NCBI GenBank assembly: GCA_019418525.1
Contig: DYBS01000153.1
Coordinates: forward strand, 1 to 5,696
DNA length: 5,696 nucleotides
Direction: 5' to 3'
From: Clostridiales bacterium
Lineage (GTDB): Bacteria; Bacillota; Clostridia; Oscillospirales; Oscillospiraceae
Below are positions 1-5,051 of this stretch, piece by piece; within the stretch, counting starts at the first letter, position 1, and each line of letters starts with the position of its first letter. Made by a program: the position numbers and the translations under genes. The notes under the pieces are model-generated. The model searched no databases, was not told where the DNA came from, and saw nothing but the letters and a program-made list of their open reading frames with translations.

Positions 1-648
1 GACCCAGGCCGTGCCTGTGGGGAGGGCCACCTGGACCTCCTCACCGCTGCCGTCAAAGGTCTGTTCGTCCAGCAGAGCGTCCCCGGCATCAAAACACTTG
101 ACCACCGCCTGGGTGACTGCCGGGGGCTCCTCCACCGACACTTTGATGTGGAAGGACTCTTCCCGGGTGATGGCGTCCCCGCTCCGCTCGGTCCAGGTCC
201 GGTCCTCGGTGACGGCGAAGCCGCCGCCGACGCCGGAATACCCGTTGCCGCTGCCGTCCAGGTAGATCCGCCCGTCGGTGGTCTGGTATACCCGGAAAAA
301 GCGCAGGAGCTCCGAGGAGGAGTAGAGGGTGGCGGTGATGGACTGCTTGTCTCCCACGGTGAGGAAGGTGTCCGCCAGCTGGGAGCAGGAGCTGAGACAG
401 GGCTCGCCGCCCTCATAGAGCCACTCCAGGAAGCAATTTTTGCCCGGCAGTCCGGGGAAGTCATAGTAATCGCCGGTTTTCACGCCCCAGAGGACCCGCT
501 TCCCGGCATAAGAGCTCCAGTTGCCGTCGTCGTAGTCAGGGAGGGAAGCGGAGAGGGAGTCGTTCACGATGTGGAAGCTCCCAAAGAGGTTCTTGGCATT
601 TTTTGTAGTTGTTTCTAGCGATTTATAGTTATTTTCGCTCCAAAGCAA
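1..648 (-). CDS. Partial protein-coding frame of unknown function, apparently 5'-truncated
   Basis: Translating the minus strand gives 216 open codons from just after a TAA (651-649) through the left edge. The GC-rich codon choice and protein-like composition match the real genes of the window. Recognisable stretches are DYDDGNWSSYAGKRVLWGVK, GDYYDFPGLPGKNCFLEWLY and FRVYQTTDGRIYLDGSGNG. The abundance of aromatic, Gly, Asp and Ser/Thr residues with alternating hydrophobics suggests a beta-rich, possibly extracytoplasmic domain; this is inference, and I do not recognise the family. There are cysteines in the first half but no signal peptide or lipobox. No ATG occurs in frame: the only candidates are TTG at 648 and GTG at 567, neither with a ribosome site. 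The first 16 codons (648-601) are AT-rich and the rest GC-rich, so the original 5' end was probably replaced near 600-650. The 3' end lies outside the window. It could be a pseudogene remnant. Confidence 0.55.
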   Translation of the reverse strand, partial: MLWSENNYKSLETTTKNAKNLFGSFHIVNDSLSASLPDYDDGNWSSYAGKRVLWGVKTGDYYDFPGLPGKNCFLEWLYEGGEPCLSSCSQLADTFLTVGDKQSITATLYSSSELLRFFRVYQTTDGRIYLDGSGNGYSGVGGGFAVTEDRTWTERSGDAITREESFHIKVSVEEPPAVTQAVVKCFDAGDALLDEQTFDGSGEEVQVALPTGTAWV

Positions 649-670
649 TTACTTTTTAACACTCTTATTT
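648..670. repeat. Near-direct repeat, copy 1 (core ACTTTTTAACAC)
   Basis: The core ACTTTTTAACAC at 651-662 recurs exactly at 853-864. With flanks, 648-668 matches 850-870 at 18 of 21 positions. Copy 1 sits exactly where the GC-rich reading frame to the left loses its protein-like character. It could be a recombination core, a target duplication or a decayed duplication; no terminal inverted repeats are visible next to it. Confidence 0.4.
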
Positions 671-984
671 CCGCTGTTTCCGTGTACTACGCCCCTGTCT
701 GTGGTCTCACATGTGGTCAGAGAGCCCTTCTTGACCAGGTGCAGTAAAACTGCCGTTACCTGGTTAGAAGGGTTCTCTTTCATGTTCAGGTTTGGGGTAT
801 TGTACCTCTGGCGAGGGCGAGAAGCAAGGTGTTTTTTCAAGTCAGGCGTATCACTTTTTAACACGCCTATACAAAGAATAACCCGTTTGGGATCCAGTAC
901 AGATTCAAAGCGGGTTATTTCTATCCCAAACTGCTTCGGCCGCATTGCTATGACAATGAAAAGAAAGGGAAGGAAACCCGGCAC
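649..984 (-). CDS. Weak hypothetical ORF of 111 codons in the AT-rich island
   Basis: The frame opens with GTG at 984-982 and ends with TAA at 651-649. I see no ribosome site before the GTG, and the first internal ATG codons are residues 14 and 68. Residues 68-91 (beginning MKENPSNQVTAVLLHLVKKG) have the look of the first helices of a small winged-helix protein. The expected recognition-helix half does not follow; the tail is rich in Thr, Gly, Asn and Lys instead. The frame is shot through with inverted repeats (719-778, 877-931), and the opposite strand is also open for 105 codons. Both facts make a non-coding or mobile-element explanation as likely as a gene. The frame is in phase with the truncated frame at 648-1, separated only by the one TAA. 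I cannot assign a function. Confidence 0.22.
   Translation of the reverse strand: MPGFLPFLFIVIAMRPKQFGIEITRFESVLDPKRVILCIGVLKSDTPDLKKHLASRPRQRYNTPNLNMKENPSNQVTAVLLHLVKKGSLTTCETTDRGVVHGNSGNKSVKK
719..778. repeat. Long imperfect inverted repeat with nested hairpin
   Basis: The left arm 719-740 pairs with the right arm 758-778: about 21 base pairs with a single bulged base at 730. Inside it, GCAGT (741-745) pairs with ACTGC (749-753) across an AAA loop, leaving CGTT (754-757) as an asymmetric bulge. The three non-Watson-Crick pairs (733/765, 731/767, 724/773) are all G·U when read as plus-strand RNA and would be A·C mismatches on the minus strand. This mildly favours a plus-strand RNA fold. Neither side has a T-tract good enough for a terminator. 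Confidence 0.6.
844..868. repeat. Short inverted repeat AGGCGT/ACGCCT enclosing repeat copy 2
   Basis: AGGCGT at 844-849 and ACGCCT at 863-868 form a 6-bp stem around a 13-nt loop. The loop and right arm carry the second copy of ACTTTTTAACAC (853-864). Six base pairs alone are weak, but the coincidence with the direct repeat is worth recording. Confidence 0.3.
850..870. repeat. Near-direct repeat, copy 2 (core ACTTTTTAACAC)
   Basis: The core at 853-864 is identical to 651-662, 202 bp away. The flanking bases extend the match to 18 of 21. See copy 1 for interpretation. Confidence 0.4.
877..931. repeat. Two overlapping, mutually exclusive inverted repeats
   Basis: AATAACCCG (877-885) is the exact complement of CGGGTTATT (911-919). 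The stem continues inward with TTTG (886-889) against CAAA (906-909), with one bulged base at 910. Separately, GTTTGGGAT (885-893) is the exact complement of ATCCCAAAC (923-931). Both pairings use bases 885-889, so only one can form at a time. This is the geometry of an RNA switch or of overlapping protein-binding dyads. No partner gene on the plus strand is evident. Confidence 0.5.
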
Positions 985-1033
985 ACAGTTGACTAAGAAC
1001 TATACAATGATACAGTAAATGCTGTAAGAAAGG

Positions 1034-1078
1034 AAACAAGCCAACCGCAAGCAAATGTCGCTTGCGGTTGGCTTGTTT
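1034..1078 (-). terminator. Rho-independent terminator of the ABC transporter unit
   Basis: The arms 1034-1052 and 1060-1078 are perfectly complementary over 19 bp with a 7-nt loop and a GC-rich core (GCCAACCGCAAGC). On the minus strand the stem ends in TTGTTT followed by CCTTTCTTA, a T-rich tail. It lies 13 nt past the permease stop codon. The plus-strand side continues with GGGGCTCTG and lacks a T-tract, so termination is expected only for right-to-left transcripts. Confidence 0.9.
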
Positions 1079-1091
1079 GGGGCTCTGTATT

Positions 1092-3749
1092 TTATTCCTG
1101 CCGCAGGCGCTCCACCACGGAATAGCGCTGGGCGGCGCAGCAACTGAACACTGGGATGAGGACACCCAGAGCACCGAACAGAGGCAGCACCACGGCAATG
1201 GGCCAGATGGTGAAGCGGTAGGTGAAAAACCAGATCAGCCCGTTGAGGCCGGGCCCAACAAATGGTGCAGTGACTACAACCAATACCAGAGCTAGAAGCG
1301 CTGCACCGACCGTATAGAACAGTCCCTCCAGGGCCAGCATGGTCCGTAGCTGCCGCCCCGTCATACCGATGGACTGGAGCACGGCCAGCTCCCGGCGGCG
1401 GGCGGTGATGCCCGTGAGGATGGCGTTGAAGAAATTGAGCACACCCACCAGCCCGACGATGAAGCTGAGAGCGCTCCCCAGCAGGAGGAACATGCTTCGG
1501 GTGCTCTCAAATTCCCCGGCATAGGTAGCCTTGCTCTCGTAGTCAAACTGAGGATTCTCGTTCTCTGTGTAGTCCTTGAGAAAGGCTTCCATGGCGGCGT
1601 TGGCCTCGTTTGTGGTATCGAAGGCATAGTACATGACGGAGTCGGTGCCTGTATCCCGGATAAAAGTCTCCGCCCCCATAACGAACTCGTCGGCTCCGTA
1701 ATAGCGGTAGCTCAGGGCGGATGGCACCGTCACCAGGGCGGACACGGTGTAATCCACGTCACGGTACTTGATCGCCCGCTCGGCGTAAGGGGCACCTTCG
1801 GGAACATTCTCCAAGGAACCGTAAACCTCGCCGGTGTTTGGATTATAGTATTCAAATTCCTCCACATAGCGGATGGTCACCGTATCTCCCAGCCGGGCCC
1901 AGTGGCTGCTCATCTCTGGGTTGCCGTAGTCATCAGTACTGTACACGGCGGCAACAAGATTGCCGTTGGGGTCGTTGAGCTTTGACAGGTCCCCTTCCAG
2001 CACCGTCAGATGGCTGAGCGCGAAGGGCTCCATGCCGTAGAGCTGTACCCGATCCGCTAAAAGGCCGTCCTCAGTGCGATCTTTGAAGGTTACCATGCTG
2101 TCCAGCTGTTCTTGGGTGTTCCAGCGTCCCCACATGGAGCGATAGTATTCCTCAGTGACGAACTCCAGCGCCGGAGCGGTCTTGCCGTACACGCGGCCGC
2201 TCCCGGCGATGCCGCCCTGGGCGTCCACGGCGGCGATGACCTCCTTCGGCACCCCCATCTCGTCGTTGAAGCCGTCCCCGCCGGTCTGGAATTGGCCCGC
2301 GTCGGCCAGGATAAAGTCGCTGGCGGTGAAGCTGGACACATATTTGTCCATGTCAAAGCCGTTGGTGAAGGTCACGGTCAGGGTCAGCAGCACCACGGCC
2401 AGGGTCAGGGACAGCACGGTGAGGAAGGTCTTACCCCGGCTGCGGCCAAGATTGGCCCAGGCCATGGAGAAAAGGGAGACCCCTTTGCCCTTTCGCCTGG
2501 ACTTCTGTTTCAGCGCCTTGCCCTCGGTATAGCGCACCGCTTCCACCGGAGAGACCTTACCGGCTAGGCGGCCGGGGCGGCGGCAGGAGATGAGCACCGT
2601 CACCAGGGCAAAGAGGGCCGAGCCCGCAAAGAGGAGTGGGCTTACCGAGACCACACTGGTCACCCCATCGAGGCGTGCGACAATGACGGGGGTGAGCACG
2701 CCGCCCAGCAGCCAGCCCAGCAGCAGTCCAATGGGAATGCCGACGAGGGAGAGAAGCAGCGCCTGGGTGCGGATGATCCGCCGGAGCTGCCGGGGCGTGG
2801 TGCCGATGGTTTTCAGCAGGCCGTAGAAGCGGATGTCCCCCGCCACGGAGATCTGGAACACATTGTAGATGATGAGGTACCCGGTGAGCAGAATGAGGAG
2901 CAGTACCCCCACAATGATGGCCGCCACGGTGGGGTCCAGCTTATCAGAGAGCTGCGCCCCGGTGTAACCCCAGTTGACGCCGGTGGAAATATAGTTTTCT
3001 CCCGGTGTCTCCGACTGATAGCCGTGGTTGGCTAAAATCTCCTCCAGGTCAGCGGCAATGGAGCGGGCGCCATGCTTCAGCATCACATTCAGGTTCCAAC
3101 TGCCGGTCATGCCGTCGCTGCCCGGCGGGGTGACACCCACTTCTGCCAGGATAGCGTCCGCCCGGCTTTCGGGAATGAGGATATGGTTTGCCACCACCGC
3201 CTCGTCATACTCCCACCAGCCGCTTAAAGTGAAGGCCTGTGTGGTGGTATGGCCGTCCACCTCAAAGGTGACAGTGAATTTTGCACCGATCTCCGGCTCC
3301 ACTCCCAGCAGGTTCAGCACATGGGTGTCGGTGGCTGCCTCGTCGGTCCCCTCCTGGGGCAGACGGCCCTCGATGGGATCGCAGTAGCCCCAGTGGGCCT
3401 GGTTGGCGTCGGAGTAACCGATCTCCACATGGGATTTGTTGAAGGGCACTTCTGTGGGCATCCCCACGAACCGCCGAAGCCCCCAGGACTCGATGAGAGG
3501 ATCGTCCTTCAACTCCTCAAACTGTTCCTCGGTGAGGTATTTGAAGGTGCCGTGGGACCAGCCCCCAGCCTGGCGAAAGTTGTTTTGCTGGATTCCCTCG
3601 TTGATGGAGAGGGCAATGGTGAACAGGGATGTGAAGAGCACCGCCGTCAGGGCGATGGCCAGTACCGCCACCAGATTTCGGGTGCGATTTGCCAGCAGTG
3701 TCCGGAGGCTCAGACGGCGGATGCAGCCGCGGTTGGAGACTTTCATCAT
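1092..3749 (-). CDS. ABC transporter permease with two FtsX modules (885 aa)
   Basis: This is a membrane component of an ABC export or mechanotransmission system of the LolC/MacB/FtsX class. Hydrophobic segments lie at roughly residues 25-50, 278-301, 331-352, 368-387, 442-465, 752-780, 808-832 and 847-872: eight helices in two 1+3 sets. Each set is split after its first helix by a large extracytoplasmic domain, about 225 residues (51-277) and about 285 residues (466-751). Characteristic FtsX coupling segments follow the second helix of each set: DIRFYGLLKTIGTTPRQL near 304 and RRRELAVLQSIGMTGRQL near 783. A basic cytoplasmic linker (about 388-441) joins the halves. A BceB permease would have ten helices and one such domain, so this is a duplicated FtsX type. 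AAGGAGG overlaps the ATPase stop codon, 5 nt before the first of two adjacent ATGs (3749) and 8 nt before the second (3746). The substrate is unknown; antimicrobial-peptide or lipid handling is inference from context. Confidence 0.95.
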   Translation of the reverse strand: MMKVSNRGCIRRLSLRTLLANRTRNLVAVLAIALTAVLFTSLFTIALSINEGIQQNNFRQAGGWSHGTFKYLTEEQFEELKDDPLIESWGLRRFVGMPTEVPFNKSHVEIGYSDANQAHWGYCDPIEGRLPQEGTDEAATDTHVLNLLGVEPEIGAKFTVTFEVDGHTTTQAFTLSGWWEYDEAVVANHILIPESRADAILAEVGVTPPGSDGMTGSWNLNVMLKHGARSIAADLEEILANHGYQSETPGENYISTGVNWGYTGAQLSDKLDPTVAAIIVGVLLLILLTGYLIIYNVFQISVAGDIRFYGLLKTIGTTPRQLRRIIRTQALLLSLVGIPIGLLLGWLLGGVLTPVIVARLDGVTSVVSVSPLLFAGSALFALVTVLISCRRPGRLAGKVSPVEAVRYTEGKALKQKSRRKGKGVSLFSMAWANLGRSRGKTFLTVLSLTLAVVLLTLTVTFTNGFDMDKYVSSFTASDFILADAGQFQTGGDGFNDEMGVPKEVIAAVDAQGGIAGSGRVYGKTAPALEFVTEEYYRSMWGRWNTQEQLDSMVTFKDRTEDGLLADRVQLYGMEPFALSHLTVLEGDLSKLNDPNGNLVAAVYSTDDYGNPEMSSHWARLGDTVTIRYVEEFEYYNPNTGEVYGSLENVPEGAPYAERAIKYRDVDYTVSALVTVPSALSYRYYGADEFVMGAETFIRDTGTDSVMYYAFDTTNEANAAMEAFLKDYTENENPQFDYESKATYAGEFESTRSMFLLLGSALSFIVGLVGVLNFFNAILTGITARRRELAVLQSIGMTGRQLRTMLALEGLFYTVGAALLALVLVVVTAPFVGPGLNGLIWFFTYRFTIWPIAVVLPLFGALGVLIPVFSCCAAQRYSVVERLRQE

Positions 3750-3759
3750 GATCTCCTCC

Positions 3760-4428
3760 TTACCGCGTCACGATCCGTCCGTCCTCGATGCGGACGATCC
3801 GGTCGGCCATCTGGGCGATCTCCTCATTATGGGTGATCATCACCATGGTCTGGGCGAACTTCTGCCCCGTCACCTTCATCAGGCTGAGCACATCCTGGCT
3901 GGTTTTGCTGTCCAGGTTGCCGGTGGGCTCATCAGCCAGAAGAATGGCGGGCTTGGTGGCCAGAGCCCGGGCGATGGCCACCCGCTGCTGCTGGCCGCCG
4001 GAGAGCTGGTTGGGGAGATTGGTGAGTTTCTTTTCCAGCCCCAGGGTGGCGATAACCTCCTGCACATAGGCCTCATCCACCTTGGCACCATCCAGCTCCA
4101 CCGGCAGGACAATGTTTTCCCACACGCTGAGCACCGGCACCAGATTATAGGACTGGAAGACGAAGCCGATTTTCCTCCGACGGAAGATGGTCAGGGCCTC
4201 GTTCTTCAGAGCAAAGATATCCCTGCCGTCCACGGTGACGGTACCGGAAGTCGGCCGGTCCAGCCCGCCCAGCATGTGGAGCAAAGTGGACTTGCCGGAG
4301 CCGGAGGTGCCCACAATGGCCACAAACTCGCCCTGTTCGATGCTCAGGTCCACGCCGTCTAGAGCCTTTACCTGGGTGTCCCCGGAGCCATAGTATTTTT
4401 TCAGATCATGGGTCTGCAAGATTGTCAT
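3760..4428 (-). CDS. ABC transporter ATP-binding protein, LolD/MacB/BceA type (222 aa)
   Basis: This cytoplasmic ATPase powers the adjacent FtsX-type permease. All motifs are intact: Walker A GTSGSGKST at 40-48, Q-loop Gln92 in FVFQSYNLVPVLS, signature LSGGQQQR at 142-149, Walker B ILLADEPTGNLDS from 162 (catalytic Glu167) and the switch His200 in MITHNEE. The length is standard for the family. I chose ATG 4428 because GGAGG (4442-4438) lies 9 nt upstream and MTILQTHDLKKYY is the usual N-terminus. The frame is open further upstream to a TTG at 4533, but that extension has no ribosome site and overlaps the regulatory hairpin. The stop codon is 10 nt from the permease start, so the two are translated from one message. 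The start ATG overlaps the TGA of a possible 20-codon leader ORF. Confidence 0.97.
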   Translation of the reverse strand: MTILQTHDLKKYYGSGDTQVKALDGVDLSIEQGEFVAIVGTSGSGKSTLLHMLGGLDRPTSGTVTVDGRDIFALKNEALTIFRRRKIGFVFQSYNLVPVLSVWENIVLPVELDGAKVDEAYVQEVIATLGLEKKLTNLPNQLSGGQQQRVAIARALATKPAILLADEPTGNLDSKTSQDVLSLMKVTGQKFAQTMVMITHNEEIAQMADRIVRIEDGRIVTR

Positions 4429-4487
4429 GACTGCTCGCCTCCAAAGAAAAAGTCTGTACCGTCTTTTGACAATACAGACTTTAGCAT
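4425..4487 (-). CDS. Possible 20-codon leader peptide coupled to the ATPase
   Basis: ATG at 4487 opens a frame beginning MLKSVLSKDG, containing a Phe-Phe-Phe triplet at residues 13-15, and ending in TGA that shares ATGA with the ATPase start. AGGA at 4500-4497 lies 9 nt before the ATG and could serve as a weak ribosome site. The coding region spans the whole terminator-like hairpin and contains the ATPase ribosome site GGAGG. Translation would therefore both unfold the hairpin and hand ribosomes on to the ATPase. An ORF this short can arise by chance. The ATGA overlap and the start just outside the hairpin are what make it worth listing. Confidence 0.3.
   Translation of the reverse strand: MLKSVLSKDGTDFFFGGEQS
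4441..4482 (-). promoter_or_regulatory. Terminator-like hairpin (attenuator candidate) in the ABC leader
   Basis: In minus-strand RNA, 4482-4468 pairs with 4463-4449 as one continuous stem of 15 pairs (13 Watson-Crick, two U·G) with an AAAA loop. It is followed by UUCUUU, so the descending arm and tail read ACUUUUUCUUU. The two wobble pairs become A·C mismatches in plus-strand RNA, pointing to function in right-to-left transcripts. It ends only a few bases before the ATPase ribosome site, leaving no room for a promoter between them. Any ABC message must therefore cross or start within it. It may terminate the kinase-acetyltransferase transcript, act as an attenuator, or, as DNA, be a dyad operator (outer 10-bp arms AAAGTCTGTA/TACAGACTTT) for the response regulator. 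Confidence 0.6.
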
Positions 4488-4510
4488 GGAAATCTGTCCT
4501 GGTACTTTCG

Positions 4511-4539
4511 AGAATATGACAGTTTTGACACAACTTCAG
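4511..4539 (-). promoter_or_regulatory. Candidate promoter with TGTCA direct repeats upstream of the ABC genes
   Basis: Reading the minus strand, a -10-like TATTCT (4516-4511, 4 of 6) lies 17 nt after CTGAAG (4539-4534, 3 of 6), a poor -35 that overlaps the acetyltransferase stop codon. Between them are two TGTCA repeats nine bases apart (TGTCAAAACTGTCA, 4530-4517). TGTCAAAA occurs again at 4471-4464. A weak -35 with short direct repeats would fit a promoter controlled by an OmpR-family regulator, which the adjacent kinase implies. Start-site position and regulator binding are inference. Confidence 0.3.
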
Positions 4540-5024
4540 GGAAGGTCACGGGCCATATAAATCAATTCTTTCATAGGAGAGCCATTGTAGGAGGGGACCT
4601 CATAAAACCCCAGTTTCCGGTATAGCATAATGGCACCAGTTAAAAAAGGAAAGGTATCCAGAAGCATCTGCTGATAACCCTCGTGGATTGCGTCTTGCAA
4701 CACGGTGTGCACCAAGTACTCCGCAAGCCTGTGCCCACGAAATGTGGGGCGGACATACAGACGTTTCAGTTCACAGTGGGTTTCATCGATTTTCCGTAAT
4801 GCGACTGTGCCGGCTGCTTGGCCCTGATACCTCAGCAGGTACAGACGGCCTGCTGGGCGGCCGTACTTTTCTTCCAAGTGAGCCAGTTCATGCACATAAT
4901 TCTGCTGGGCCAGGTAGCCGGAGAAGGCTGGATTTTCATCTAACAATGCCTGGGTATACTCCTGAAACAATGCTCCGACTTCATCTGGATGTGAATATCC
5001 ATCTAACAATTCCGTATTTTCCAT
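4536..5024 (-). CDS. GNAT family N-acetyltransferase (162 aa)
   Basis: This is predicted to transfer acetyl from acetyl-CoA to an amine on an unknown acceptor in the cytoplasm. The acetyl-CoA-binding core is visible at about residues 85-105: ELKRLYVRPTFRGHRLAEYL, with the R-G-H-R-L-A pyrophosphate loop at 96-101. The usual C-terminal element LYRKLGFYEVPSYN follows at 134-147. The length is typical of a single GNAT domain. ATG 5024 is supported by AAGAGG (5036-5031) 6 nt upstream. The gene starts 27 nt after the kinase stop, with no terminator between, so co-transcription with the kinase is likely. It is visibly more AT-rich than its neighbours: one sampled 60-nt line is about 45% GC, against about 70% in a sampled kinase line. 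This suggests separate acquisition. Whether it modifies a drug, a peptide or a cell component cannot be told from sequence. Confidence 0.9.
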   Translation of the reverse strand: MENTELLDGYSHPDEVGALFQEYTQALLDENPAFSGYLAQQNYVHELAHLEEKYGRPAGRLYLLRYQGQAAGTVALRKIDETHCELKRLYVRPTFRGHRLAEYLVHTVLQDAIHEGYQQMLLDTFPFLTGAIMLYRKLGFYEVPSYNGSPMKELIYMARDLP

Positions 5025-5051
5025 TTAGAACCTCTTTCTATTCATGATATT

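Noticed and set aside
148..618. A 156-codon plus-strand frame at the left end
   Set aside because: The minus-strand frame over the same bases has a much more protein-like composition (aromatic and Gly-Asp-rich motifs). The plus frame is Gly/Val/Ala/Glu-rich shadow sequence with no ribosome site.
624..629. TATAGT as a plus-strand -10 that could drive an RNA through the long hairpin
   Set aside because: The hexamer matches 5/6, but there is no acceptable -35 at 16-18 nt spacing, so it is only a possibility to remember if plus-strand transcription of the island is found.
989..1016. Plus-strand promoter TTGACT-N16-TACAGT
   Set aside because: The hexamers are fair (5/6 and 4/6), but the only thing downstream is the operon terminator and antisense of the permease. 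AT-rich DNA gives such matches often, so it is not listed as a feature.
701..1018. A 105-codon plus-strand ORF across the AT-rich island
   Set aside because: There is no ribosome site or recognisable motif, it overlaps several inverted repeats, and the opposite strand is equally open; there is no way to prefer it as coding.
640..1033. CRISPR array or tRNA in the gene-poor island
   Set aside because: There are no regularly spaced repeats beyond the two-copy 21-mer, and no cloverleaf with the conserved T-loop and acceptor pattern was found on either strand.
3436..4362. A 308-codon open frame on the plus strand
   Set aside because: It lies antisense to the ATPase and the permease start, whose motifs are unambiguous. 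Its openness follows from GC-rich codon bias on the other strand, and its residues show no domain pattern.
4426..4533. N-terminal extension of the ATPase to a TTG at 4533
   Set aside because: It has no ribosome site, family members begin at the MTILQTHDL equivalent, and the ATG at 4428 has GGAGG at ideal spacing.
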